Below, piece after piece: positions 8,882 to 16,404 of a DNA stretch of 21,884 bases (positions are counted from its first letter, which is position 1; each line of letters starts with the position of its first letter). Source of the DNA: Thermoplasmata archaeon (GTDB taxonomy: Archaea; Thermoplasmatota; Thermoplasmata; GCA-020350865). Location of the stretch: assembly GCA_020351895.1 (NCBI GenBank), contig CP070672.1, positions 2,402,305-2,424,188 on the forward strand, read 5' to 3'. The notes beneath the pieces were generated by a model. The model made no database searches. It was not told the DNA's origin and saw only the letters and a list, made by a program, of their open reading frames with translations. A program made the translations under genes and the position numbers.

Positions 8882-9874
8882 ATGACGAATCTCAAGATAA
8901 TTTGGAAACGGAGTCTTGGAGAGGATATACTCGATATCGCCCTTGCCAGGGCCGTTCATAATGTGGTTATTGGCTCCAGGGAGGGAAAGATACACTGCCT
9001 GGACAAGATCGGTAAAATCCTCTGGATTTCCAAGCCCGGTGGAGAGATCAAAGGTGTGAGCACATCCAAGAACAGTAAACCAACGTTCTCAGTATCATCA
9101 AAAGGTAAAATTCACAGTTATGATAAAGAGGGAATGCTGATATGGGAATATGAAACTCAAGACAGTCTATCCTGTATCGCATATTCCGAAAAAGGAAAGA
9201 AGATTATCTGCGGCTCTTTGGAAGGGAAACTGTACAATTTGAGCAAAGAAAAAGATATTTTGTGGACTTTTGATCTTGCCAATAAAATAGAGAATGTGGG
9301 CATTACAAATGAAGGTGATTTCGCTTTTGCACAAACCATGGATAATGTGATTCACTGCCTGGATTCCTTGGGGGAACAGGTATGGGAGAAAAAATTCAAC
9401 GGAAAGATCATGGATTTTGCAGTTTCACAAAAAGGAGAATTAATAGCCCTTGGTTGTGAGGTTTCGAAAGTCTATGCATATGATAAAGATGGAAATTCAA
9501 AATGGGAGAAGGACTTAGAAATGAAGATATTGGCCCTTGACATCTCAGAGAAAACAAGGGATATTGTTGCAAGCACAGTTGACAATGTGATCATATGTTT
9601 GAATGAAGAAGGGGAGGAGCAATGGAAACAGGAAACAGACGAGGCTGGACAAAAACTGGCCACATCTAGAGATGGAAAGTCCTTTGTCTTAAGCACTGCA
9701 AGTGGAAGTATAATCTCCATGGAAAGTCTCGAGGAGGATGTTGAAGTATTCTATGAGATTTTATGCAGAGGGGATTCGAAATGCGGCACTTTCGTATCCG
9801 CAGTTTACACTGCAGTGTGTCCTAGATGCGGTTCCGACCGGAACGTGGTTCGGATAATAAAAGAAAAGTTGTAA
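8882..9874 (+). CDS. PQQ/WD-like beta-propeller protein with C-terminal zinc-ribbon-like motif
   Basis: About seven repeated blades of roughly 40 residues fill residues 5-280. They carry the recurring pattern G.I.C/SLDK.GK.LW(E/K)..L, for example GKIHCLDKIGKILW, GKIHSYDKEGMLIWEY and NVIHCLDSLGEQVWEKK, as in PQQ-like or WD40-type propellers. The C-terminus has four cysteines (C295, C301, C313, C316) with CPRCG at the end, resembling a zinc ribbon whose first knuckle is stretched (C-x5-C). There is no signal peptide or membrane segment, so it is probably cytosolic. The family is usually a scaffold for protein interactions, but no specific function is visible here. It has its own leaderless promoter and ends 11 bp before a convergent gene. 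Confidence 0.75.
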   Translation: MTNLKIIWKRSLGEDILDIALARAVHNVVIGSREGKIHCLDKIGKILWISKPGGEIKGVSTSKNSKPTFSVSSKGKIHSYDKEGMLIWEYETQDSLSCIAYSEKGKKIICGSLEGKLYNLSKEKDILWTFDLANKIENVGITNEGDFAFAQTMDNVIHCLDSLGEQVWEKKFNGKIMDFAVSQKGELIALGCEVSKVYAYDKDGNSKWEKDLEMKILALDISEKTRDIVASTVDNVIICLNEEGEEQWKQETDEAGQKLATSRDGKSFVLSTASGSIISMESLEEDVEVFYEILCRGDSKCGTFVSAVYTAVCPRCGSDRNVVRIIKEKL

Positions 9875-9880
9875 AAAAAA
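9873..9880 (-). terminator. Oligo-T terminator of the triple zinc-ribbon gene
   Basis: On the minus strand a run of eight T begins five bases after the TAA stop of the minus-strand gene. It overlaps the stop codon region of the plus-strand beta-propeller gene. Archaeal RNA polymerase commonly terminates at such U-tracts without a hairpin. Confidence 0.45.
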
Positions 9881-9885
9881 TAGTA

Positions 9886-10335
9886 TTAGGAAGAGGCGAC
9901 TTCACCAGTGCTTTCTTCGCTCTCCTCCGTGTCCGTTATTGTCTCGACCTCTGTTACATCAGGAGGCCTCACAGGGCTCCAAAACTCCTCGTCGCACTTC
10001 TGGCAGACAACCGAATTTGGTGGTATGGGCTCGCCGCAGTGGGGGCATTCGAAGGTCTCTTCCTCTTCAAACCTTTCATTACAGACCATGCATATTCTCG
10101 CGTCCGCCGAGACTGCCGAGCCGCAAACAGGGCATTCGAACTCCCCTACTCTAAACTCGGCGTCACACTCTGGACAAACCTCAACTGTGGCGTCCACAGA
10201 GGCTCCACATCCTGGGCATCTAAAATCCATTTCCTCACTATTTCTTCTCCTTTTATGTACTTCTAGTATCACATAGGTCGAGGTTATAGCCAAACCTGCT
10301 ATAACTACCCCTATAGCAACTAATGCTGGTATCAT
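9886..10335 (-). CDS. Membrane-anchored protein with three tandem zinc ribbons
   Basis: One N-terminal transmembrane helix (residues 3-25, ALVAIGVVIAGLAITSTYVIL) is followed by basic HKRRR, so the body of the protein is predicted to be in the cytoplasm. Three zinc ribbons follow with identical spacing C-x2-C-x10-C-x2-C: C40/43/54/57, C68/71/82/85 and C97/100/111/114. The tail is acidic and Ser/Thr/Glu-rich (EESEESTGE). Start choice: ATG with GGTGAT seven bases upstream, a perfect match to the archaeal anti-Shine-Dalgarno. A family function is not known. Such arrays usually mediate protein or nucleic-acid contacts. Confidence 0.85.
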   Translation of the reverse strand: MIPALVAIGVVIAGLAITSTYVILEVHKRRRNSEEMDFRCPGCGASVDATVEVCPECDAEFRVGEFECPVCGSAVSADARICMVCNERFEEEETFECPHCGEPIPPNSVVCQKCDEEFWSPVRPPDVTEVETITDTEESEESTGEVASS

Positions 10336-10401
10336 TTTTCATCACCATCCCTTTATTTCCCATCCTTCTTTACAAAAGAAAGGCTAAGGGTAATGGTCAT
10401 C

Positions 10402-10415
10402 AATATTTATATATT
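10402..10415 (-). promoter_or_regulatory. Possible TATA box for the triple zinc-ribbon gene
   Basis: The minus strand reads AAAATATATAAATATTG across this site, about 70 nt before the ATG at 10335, giving a leader of about 45 nt that contains the Shine-Dalgarno. The element is nearly symmetrical, so it could also act on the plus strand. A short GACA-AA-TGTC palindrome lies beside it at 10421-10430. Confidence 0.35.
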
Positions 10416-10567
10416 TTTCGGACAAATGTCTGACAAAACGGGATTTTTTGTATGCCAAAAGAGGTGGGATTGTAAATTGTCTTCGTTTTTGGCCTTGACC
10501 TTTTTAATATATATAGAGCGTGTAAGGATATATCTACATTCCAAAACTCGAAAACCGTATCGAAACA

Positions 10568-10574
10568 TTTAATA
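10568..10574 (+). promoter_or_regulatory. Possible TATA box for the transglutaminase-like gene
   Basis: TTTAATA is centred about 29 nt before the ATG at 10600, and no Shine-Dalgarno precedes that ATG (CAGCCAATG), suggesting a leaderless or nearly leaderless transcript. A second AT-rich box (TTTTTAATATATATAG, near 10502-10517) lies further upstream. Confidence 0.4.
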
Positions 10575-10599
10575 GAGTACAAAATACTATTATCAGCCA

Positions 10600-11823
10600 A
10601 TGGCATATTCAGGGGATAATGGCGTTGCAGACGACTACGAAGACGATTATGCTTATTATGAGAAAAAAAAACCGAAGCGGTCTCGAAGGCGGGTAGGAGA
10701 GGTAATAAGCACCATCGTTATTCTTGTCATAATCGCCCTTTTAATTCTTGTTGTTGTGAACGCTCCTTTTAGAGAGTCGATTAAGGATATATTAAATCCC
10801 AGTGTAGGTGGATATCGGGAGTATCCTGAATGGGCCGAATTCGAGGTGGAAAGATCAATAACTGTTTCACCCTATAATCCAAGTTACCCAATGGACTATG
10901 ATATCGACATTCCCGAACCAAAAGACATCCCAGAATCGAATCCATGGTTGCAGGATGTTAAAAGCATAGTATCCAGTCCAGATAGAACCGAGGTGAAGTT
11001 CAACAATTACACATGGATGGTCTGGGAAGGCGACGATGTACCGTCGCAAAGAACCTTCAGAATAAGGTATTCCATAGCAACTGAAAGCGCAGTATGGTCT
11101 GTTGATCGAAGCGAATCAGGTACAATCGATGATATCCCCCAGTGGGAGGCCGACAGATTCGGAAATAAAACAAGGGAAGAATGGGTTATAATACCTGATC
11201 ACCCAGAAATTAAAGCCTTATCAGACGATCTGACTAAAGATAAGATCACTGTTTACGATAAACTATGGGCTATATTCGATCACATGAACCGGCACTATGA
11301 GTATGTGACACAAAGGAGTGGGGAGCCAAAATTCTGTAACATGACTCTTAGACAACAATCTGGTGATTGTGATGATCAATCTGTATTGTTCATTTCTCTG
11401 GCTAGAGCCGCAGGATTACCTTCCATGCTGGAATTCGGGGCACTATACAACCAGCAAAAGGGGACCTGGGGGGGTCATGCATGGGTCAGGGTTTACATCC
11501 CGGATTATCTGGGACAGGAGGGCTTCTGGTACAACATAGACATAGTAAACGATCACTTTCTCTTTAGGGATTCACTACGATTTTCAGAGTGGGTTGCCGA
11601 CGGTAATGGTACACATCTTAAAGACTATTACTACTCGTATGGCAGCAACTTCAGATACGATGAGAACTACAACACCCTAAGCATGAAGAAATCCTCGAAA
11701 ACCATAAAGATAGGTGAAGATGGAAGGCCTATTAACGAGGTTGTTCCAGGCTTTGAAGGAATTCTTTTGGTTACGGCAGTTGTTGCTGCTGTATTAATTA
11801 TGAGAAGAAAACGGAATTTTTAG
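10600..11823 (+). CDS. Membrane-anchored transglutaminase-like protein with PGF-type C-terminal tail
   Basis: The N-terminus (1-33) is acidic and Tyr-rich, then very basic (KKKPKRSRRR), before a transmembrane helix at 36-54. The body is thus predicted outside. A transglutaminase-like papain-fold domain spans about 200-335 with the catalytic triad visible as Cys257 in SGDCDDQ, His293 in GGHAWVRV and Asp314 in YNIDIVND. Members act as proteases, amidases or crosslinkers, and the substrate is unknown. The C-terminus EVVPGFEGILL...VLIMRRKRNF (380-407) combines a PGF motif, a hydrophobic helix and a basic end. This resembles the PGF-CTERM signal cut by archaeosortase A, though a plain second membrane helix is also possible. 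Stop TAG overlaps the end of the convergent zinc-ribbon gene by 4 bp. Confidence 0.82.
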   Translation: MAYSGDNGVADDYEDDYAYYEKKKPKRSRRRVGEVISTIVILVIIALLILVVVNAPFRESIKDILNPSVGGYREYPEWAEFEVERSITVSPYNPSYPMDYDIDIPEPKDIPESNPWLQDVKSIVSSPDRTEVKFNNYTWMVWEGDDVPSQRTFRIRYSIATESAVWSVDRSESGTIDDIPQWEADRFGNKTREEWVIIPDHPEIKALSDDLTKDKITVYDKLWAIFDHMNRHYEYVTQRSGEPKFCNMTLRQQSGDCDDQSVLFISLARAAGLPSMLEFGALYNQQKGTWGGHAWVRVYIPDYLGQEGFWYNIDIVNDHFLFRDSLRFSEWVADGNGTHLKDYYYSYGSNFRYDENYNTLSMKKSSKTIKIGEDGRPINEVVPGFEGILLVTAVVAAVLIMRRKRNF

Positions 11824-12008
11824 ATGAGCTTACTATTATATTCCTGAACAGCGTGGGCAAGCTCGGATTCGGTTTTTACCTTGCATTGGATTCTTGCCTT
11901 CGTAAGATCGATCTTTTTCCCACATTTTACGCATACTGCGGTTTTTGCACCTAACCTCGTCCCCCTGGCGGTCCTGCAAAGTGGGCATACCACAACCCCG
12001 AATTTCAT
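11820..12008 (-). CDS. Small zinc-ribbon protein (DUF1922/DUF5817-like)
   Basis: The protein begins MKFGVVVCPLC and carries two CxxC knuckles (CPLC and CVKC) about 15 residues apart, followed by KKIDLTKARI and a helical SELAHAVQEY segment. This order (zinc ribbon, a short K/R-rich strand, then a charged helix) resembles the archaeal DUF1922 and DUF5817 zinc-ribbon families of about 60-70 aa. Their function is unknown. Two in-frame ATGs exist: 12017 is only 2 nt from the AGGAGG (12020-12025), while 12008 is 11 nt away and gives the more usual N-terminus, so 12008 was chosen (62 aa). Both lie in or at the edge of a 12-bp inverted repeat. The gene is convergent with the transglutaminase-like gene and divergent from AsnRS. 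Confidence 0.75.
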   Translation of the reverse strand: MKFGVVVCPLCRTARGTRLGAKTAVCVKCGKKIDLTKARIQCKVKTESELAHAVQEYNSKLI

Positions 12009-12053
12009 GTAAATCATCGCCTCCTAGTTTTAGCATTCATAGATGATTTACAT
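12007..12053. repeat. 12-bp perfect inverted repeat around the start of the zinc-ribbon gene
   Basis: ATGTAAATCATC (12007-12018) is the exact reverse complement of GATGATTTACAT (12042-12053), with a 23-nt spacer. In the minus-strand mRNA this would be a 12-bp stem. The AGGAGG Shine-Dalgarno would lie in the loop, and the two candidate start codons would lie in or at the base of the 3' arm. It could equally be a DNA operator. Confidence 0.6.
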
Positions 12054-12128
12054 AAGAGGATTATCGTATTCAAACAATCTACTATATAGATAAGCCTCGT
12101 CATGCCACCAAAATGAATATATGAAGTA

Positions 12129-12137
12129 TTATATATT
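12129..12137 (+). promoter_or_regulatory. Probable TATA box for asnS
   Basis: TTATATATT sits about 125 nt before the ATG at 12259. With a start site about 26 nt downstream the leader would be about 100 nt. That leader contains a minimal open frame (ATG GAA TAA at 12185-12193) preceded by TAGGAGAT. Confidence 0.4.
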
Positions 12138-12258
12138 TGCCTTGACATACTGCGATTAATCTTCTGCTTTGGCGTAGGAGATTCATGGAATAATATTGAG
12201 GATCTAGGTGCACTTTCGTGCGCTGAGGATTCGTATCAAGGGTAAGGAATGGTATATC

Positions 12259-13572
12259 ATGGACGCTTGGACACCCATAGAGAAGATATTAAAAGGAGAA
12301 CTCACCGACAAAGAGGTTGAGATCAGAGGATGGATATACAGAACTAGAAGCAGCGGTAAGATCGTTTTCGCCGTAATCAGAGACAATACAGGAGTGATCC
12401 AAACAACTGTCATAAAAGGAGAAATCGAAGATTCAGATTTTCAAGACGCACAGAAAGCCTTGGTGGAATCCTCTGTCATTGCCACAGGGAAAGTAAAGGA
12501 AGATAAGAGGGCCCCTGGGGGCTACGAAATCCAAGCCAAGAACTTTAAGGTGATTGGATTTGCAGAACCGTTTCCCATAACAAAGGATCAGAGCGAGGAG
12601 TTTCTCAGAGATAACAGACATCTGTGGCTGCGCTCAAGAAAGATCACGGCCATGATGAAGATTAGAAGCACTGTAACTGGAGCCATTCACAAGTTCTTCA
12701 GGGACAGGGGATATTATGAGTTCACGCCTCCCATTTTCCAGCCCATGCAAAGCGAGGGCGGGGCCACGCTTTTTGAGGTCAAGTACTATGACACCCAAAC
12801 CTATCTTTCACAGTCATGGCAGTTGTATGCCGAGGCAGCCATATTCGCCCTTGAGAAGGTGTACGATGTGGGGCCAACGTTTCGGGCCGAGAAGTCCAAG
12901 ACCTCAAGGCATCTATGCGAGTTCTGGATGGCGGAAATGGAAGCGGCCTGGATGGAACTTGAGGAATGCACCGAGGTTGCAAAGGAGGAAGTGAAATTCA
13001 TAGTCAAGGAGGTTCTGGAAAATAACCAAGGGGAATTGGAGATTCTGGAAAGGGATATATCGAAATTAAAAGTCTCATTAGAAAAACCCTTTCCCACCAT
13101 CACCTATACCGAAGCCCTTGAAATTCTCAAGGAAAAAAGCGGTCTTTCGATTCCCTGGGGAAAGGACCTTCGAACCATAGAAGAGGACGAGCTCATGAAG
13201 CATTTCGACACCCCGGTTGTTGTTACACATTATCCAAAAGAGGTCATGGCATTTTACAAGCCCGTGGACAAGGACGCCCATGCCCCAGGCCCTGTGGCCA
13301 AATGCTTTGACATGCTTGCCCCCGAGGGTTATGGAGAATTAATCGGCGGATCAGAAAGGGACACTGACATAGAGGAGCTTAAAAAATATCTTGAGAGGGA
13401 TGGTGAGTCTCCCTCGGGCTACAAGTTCTATTTTGACACTAGAAAATACGGTTCTATCCCCCATTCAGGGTACGGCCTGGGAATGGAGAGGCTAATTATG
13501 TGGATATGTGGTATTCCCAATATCAAGGATGCCATTCCATTCCCCAGGACTTTGACTAGGATGAGACCGTAA
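12259..13572 (+). CDS. asnS: Asparaginyl-tRNA synthetase
   Basis: It is a class IIb aminoacyl-tRNA synthetase charging tRNA-Asn with asparagine. Numbered from the chosen ATG (437 aa), an OB-fold anticodon-binding domain covers about 15-100 (VEIRGWIYRTRSSGKIVFAV). Motif 1 is GYYEFTPPIFQP (151-162), motif 2 begins FRAEKS (208-213) with RHLCEFW after it, and motif 3 is GYGLGMERL (404-412). YLSQSWQLYAEA, EMEAAWM and the ending PFPRT match archaeal AsnRS better than AspRS. The frame extends upstream to a GTG at 12208, but the extra residues (HFRALRIRIKGKEW) are not expected in the family, and the 437-residue length matches archaeal homologues. A dedicated AsnRS suggests that Asn-tRNA is made directly, although an amidotransferase route could coexist. 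Confidence 0.93.
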   Translation: MDAWTPIEKILKGELTDKEVEIRGWIYRTRSSGKIVFAVIRDNTGVIQTTVIKGEIEDSDFQDAQKALVESSVIATGKVKEDKRAPGGYEIQAKNFKVIGFAEPFPITKDQSEEFLRDNRHLWLRSRKITAMMKIRSTVTGAIHKFFRDRGYYEFTPPIFQPMQSEGGATLFEVKYYDTQTYLSQSWQLYAEAAIFALEKVYDVGPTFRAEKSKTSRHLCEFWMAEMEAAWMELEECTEVAKEEVKFIVKEVLENNQGELEILERDISKLKVSLEKPFPTITYTEALEILKEKSGLSIPWGKDLRTIEEDELMKHFDTPVVVTHYPKEVMAFYKPVDKDAHAPGPVAKCFDMLAPEGYGELIGGSERDTDIEELKKYLERDGESPSGYKFYFDTRKYGSIPHSGYGLGMERLIMWICGIPNIKDAIPFPRTLTRMRP

Positions 13573-13614
13573 TTTTATTCATCATCCTTTATAGTCGACC
13601 CTTAATAAGATTTT

Positions 13615-13620
13615 AAAAAA
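13615..13620 (-). terminator. Oligo-T tract after the TrmB-type gene
   Basis: Six T on the minus strand begin about 22 nt after the TAA of the regulator gene, in the 70-bp spacer between it and convergent asnS. This is plausible as an archaeal U-tract terminator. Confidence 0.35.
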
Positions 13621-13642
13621 GAGAAAGAATGATAATTATCGA

Positions 13643-14848
13643 TTATTTCTTCTTACCATCAATGTTCACCTGGAATCTACAAAACGTCCTGCCATGATCA
13701 GGGCAGCTCATCTTCTTCACTGTGCAACCTGTATTCAGCTTGGTTATCATTATGGTCTCAACAGTTGCCTTGACGAAACTGCAAAGAGATTTTGCAATCT
13801 CCGGGCTCTCCCTGCAGTTCATGTAGTTCTCCATGGTGATGATTAAAGGATCTTTCTTCTCTACATTGACCTCACCCAGATCATGTGTCTTCCAGAATTT
13901 GGCTATTTCCTTCAGCAGAGTCTCTTTCTTTTTGGATTTCAAATTACTGGCAACCTGTCTACCCACCTCATTTCCTAAAATAACCAGGGTGTCATCGGTT
14001 TTTATTCCCACGGATTCCACCCAGGTCCCGATGCTCGCCATGATTGGCCCGAGTGCATTAAATGAAGTGTAGCCCACTCCTCCATTCAAGAAACTGTGGG
14101 CTATCTCCTCCATGGCGTTCACTATTGCCTCGTCATCTGTCCATATGGCAACATCATCCCCTCTAACAGGGTCAGCATCGTCAGGTACTCTATGAATCAG
14201 CATACATTCCTTACTGTCCACCACAACGAAATGCATTGGAGGATTTCTGTCTATGTGTCTGATTTCGGCGTATTTGGCTATCCTCTCCACCTTTTCTTTG
14301 TTACTTCTATTAACGGGGAATGCATAACTTATTGCCACCCCTTCCTTCTTTTTATCCTCTATTACCCAAAGGGTGGTGTTTATTATTCTACCCGGACTGT
14401 TTGAGGTACCTATAGAAAGAACCTCTTTTTTTGCGGAAGTATAGATTTTGTTGAGCCGATCTCTCACATTCCTCCTCCCGTAAAGTACCTCGAATTTTCC
14501 CTGCTTCTCTGGTTTTTTGTGCTTAACTGCAAAATCCTTGGATAGCTCCTCAATATTCGCCTCCATTTCCTCTGCACTTTTTCTCATATCCTTGATCTTC
14601 TTTTGGAGGAAGTTATCAAAAGGCACGGCCCTGTATTTCAAGGGGGTCTCAGGGACAATCTGCACCAAACCCTTGTCGTGAAGCTGTCTCATAATACCGT
14701 AGATTTTAGTCCTTGGTACCTTTGACGCTGATGGGATCTGACCAGCTGTTGCAACGTCGAATTCCAACAGAGCCAAATAAACCCTGGCTTGGTATTCTGT
14801 CAATCCAAATTCTTCTAGCTTCTTTAATCTCTCGAAATAGGTGAGCAA
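13643..14848 (-). CDS. TrmB-family transcriptional regulator with C-terminal V4R-like domain
   Basis: Numbered from the TTG at 14848 (401 aa). A TrmB winged-helix domain spans about 5-75 (LEEFGLTEYQARVYLALLEF, VPRTKIYGIMRQLHDKGLV), followed by a coiled coil at about 78-108. A middle sensor domain typical of TrmB regulators covers about 118-258. A C-terminal domain at about 261-397 ends in CxVKKMxCPDHGRTFCRFQV, the pattern of V4R (vinyl-4-reductase-like) small-molecule or metal sensors, with Cys345, 356, 375, 382 and 390. The frame extends to an ATG at 14929, but a strong TATA box (14881-14888) would then lie inside the gene. The TTG has GGGGG six bases upstream and sits just after the predicted transcription start. 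It is divergent from the multi-HTH gene and may regulate it. The ligand is unknown. Confidence 0.85.
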   Translation of the reverse strand: MLTYFERLKKLEEFGLTEYQARVYLALLEFDVATAGQIPSASKVPRTKIYGIMRQLHDKGLVQIVPETPLKYRAVPFDNFLQKKIKDMRKSAEEMEANIEELSKDFAVKHKKPEKQGKFEVLYGRRNVRDRLNKIYTSAKKEVLSIGTSNSPGRIINTTLWVIEDKKKEGVAISYAFPVNRSNKEKVERIAKYAEIRHIDRNPPMHFVVVDSKECMLIHRVPDDADPVRGDDVAIWTDDEAIVNAMEEIAHSFLNGGVGYTSFNALGPIMASIGTWVESVGIKTDDTLVILGNEVGRQVASNLKSKKKETLLKEIAKFWKTHDLGEVNVEKKDPLIITMENYMNCRESPEIAKSLCSFVKATVETIMITKLNTGCTVKKMSCPDHGRTFCRFQVNIDGKKK

Positions 14849-14880
14849 TGCTATCCCCCGGCTTTGGAATAATATGTCTG

Positions 14881-14890
14881 TATATAAAAG
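14881..14890 (-). promoter_or_regulatory. TATA box of the TrmB-type regulator gene
   Basis: The minus strand reads CTTTTATATAC, close to the archaeal consensus, with GAAA just upstream as a possible BRE. Transcription would start near 14859, about 11 nt before the TTG chosen as start. This is the main evidence against the longer open frame beginning at 14929. Confidence 0.6.
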
Positions 14891-15004
14891 TTTCTCAGAA
14901 TAGGAACGGAACATGTTTTCCATTACCAACCAGTCAATGAAAATTTAGCGTCACTTTACCAGGTAACAAGCGATATTATATTTGCCCTCGGAGGTAAGAA
15001 TGAA

Positions 15005-16186
15005 ATGCTACAAAAAAGCAATATCATTAATGAGTTGAAAATCATGCGTTCTAAGGTTAAAGACGATGTCGTACCCTTCAGAGTGGCTCTCATGCTCAAG
15101 CGATATAAATTCGGCTCCAACATAGCAGCAAGATATTTAGGAAAGCCTCGTGGCCTAGTCCAAAGCTGGATGCAGGCTGGAGAGTCCCATGTCCTAGCCG
15201 AAAGACAATTTCATATGGGAGCCTTTGAAAAGAAACTTCGGAATATAAGAAGGAAGGTCACCAAAGAGAATATTTATTATCTTCTGGCCATGAAACTCAT
15301 CGATTTAAAGCTCCCTCCCGAATACATAGGAAAACATCTTGGCATACCCTTAAGCACAGTAAGATCATGGAGAGCCGGGGTATCACCAAAAGGGGTGAAC
15401 AGGTTATTTACCGATAGAAACATGGTTGATAGGGAATTTAAAAAGTTGATGCAATATCTAAAGTACGAGTCAACAAGACAGAATCTTTACTATTATCTTT
15501 CCCTTAAACTCAGCGAGAATGCCAGGAATACACTGGGAAGGAGGAGAATCGGGGGAAAAACCATAAGCAAGATATTAACCAAACATTTCAATCTAACAAG
15601 GCCAATTCCCAAAGAGACGGTGACCTGCTGGATCGATGGAAAAAGGAGGCCGAAAAACGCATTCGAGGTTCTAAAGGACGATGAGATCATAGAGGACGAA
15701 TACAGGAAAATAATCGACGAACTCACAGATGAATATTTAGAATACCATATCGCAAAGGCACTGCATGATAGGTACAACTGGAGTTATTCAAGAATCAGCA
15801 AAACCCTTGGTACAAACAAGGAAAAGGTTAGGGGTTGGATAAAAAAGGATAGGGGGAATCCCATGGCTAAATGCTTTAAAAACGACGATAAGATCGAGGA
15901 GGCATTGAAAAAGTACGTGATAGTTGCTCCTAATGGAGGAGAGCTGCAAGGGGCAGTTCGGGAAGAAATTGAAAATTTGGTTGAAAACGAGGCTTCCTTT
16001 GATGAGGATTTGGAAGACGAGATTTTATATCACCTCTCATTCTTTCCTTCGGGTCTGTCCTCTCCTGAGGCCATTAAGAGTATTTTAATCGATAATAAGA
16101 TGGCCGATATAGAGGATATCATGGAGGTTCTGGAAAATAGCCCCAAGATAACAAGAAAAGGAAACAGATGGCTTCTGAGAGAGTAG
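15005..16186 (+). CDS. DNA-binding protein with four spaced HTH modules and a C-terminal winged-helix-like domain
   Basis: Four related modules of about 67-87 residues each end in a helix-turn-helix with a conserved Trp in the recognition-helix region. They are ARYLGKPRGLVQSW (Trp55), GKHLGIPLSTVRSW (Trp122), a longer third module with a loop before PIPKETVTCW (Trp209), and SKTLGTNKEKVRGW (Trp278). Each is preceded by a helical segment of the type (K/R)xI(x)xKVTxENIYYLLAxKL. The pattern is like homeodomain-like HTHs of the transposase/terminase/resolvase type. Residues about 333-393 look like a separate winged-helix domain (LYHLSFFPSGLSSPEAIKSIL ... RKGNRWLL). Start: ATG seven bases after GGAGGTAA (14990-14997). 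No catalytic domain is seen, so it is unlikely to be a transposase. A regulator or a sequence-specific architectural protein is inferred. I do not recognise a named family. Confidence 0.75.
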   Translation: MLQKSNIINELKIMRSKVKDDVVPFRVALMLKRYKFGSNIAARYLGKPRGLVQSWMQAGESHVLAERQFHMGAFEKKLRNIRRKVTKENIYYLLAMKLIDLKLPPEYIGKHLGIPLSTVRSWRAGVSPKGVNRLFTDRNMVDREFKKLMQYLKYESTRQNLYYYLSLKLSENARNTLGRRRIGGKTISKILTKHFNLTRPIPKETVTCWIDGKRRPKNAFEVLKDDEIIEDEYRKIIDELTDEYLEYHIAKALHDRYNWSYSRISKTLGTNKEKVRGWIKKDRGNPMAKCFKNDDKIEEALKKYVIVAPNGGELQGAVREEIENLVENEASFDEDLEDEILYHLSFFPSGLSSPEAIKSILIDNKMADIEDIMEVLENSPKITRKGNRWLLRE

Positions 16187-16193
16187 GATTAGA

Positions 16194-16199
16194 TTTTTT
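16194..16199 (+). terminator. Oligo-T tract after the multi-HTH gene
   Basis: Six T begin eight bases after the TAG stop (GATTTTTTCC), a plausible archaeal U-tract terminator. The rest of the 246-bp spacer to 16432 is AT-rich, and only the downstream TATA box was recognised in it. Confidence 0.35.
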
Positions 16200-16404
16200 C
16201 CTATGTATATTTATATTAATATAAGGGTGCAATCCAGAAGTGGATGTACCTCTTCTTTTATCATAATCTTTAAAAAAATCAAAGACCTCCGAAGATGGAA
16301 TATGCCAATTCAAGGATTTTCATTCATAATAGGATAAATAATAGTAGAAGGAAGATTTCCAGATACCACAAGGAGTTATCATTACATCAAATCCAACAAC
16401 AAAT

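Noticed and set aside
9826..10276. Plus-strand open frames (up to 146 codons) opposite the triple zinc-ribbon gene
   Set aside because: The minus-strand protein has a regular Cys pattern, membrane helix and perfect Shine-Dalgarno. The plus-strand frames have none of these.
10400..10606. 68-codon minus-strand frame in the spacer before the transglutaminase-like gene
   Set aside because: It covers promoter elements of both flanking genes and shows no family features.
14849..14929. Longer N-terminus for the TrmB-type regulator from the ATG at 14929
   Set aside because: A strong minus-strand TATA box lies inside this segment, and the extra residues precede the usual start of TrmB proteins. The TTG at 14848 has a well-spaced G-rich ribosome site.
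15005..16186. Transposase interpretation of the multi-HTH gene
   Set aside because: No DDE or Tyr/Ser recombinase catalytic domain, and no terminal inverted repeats or target duplications were seen around it.
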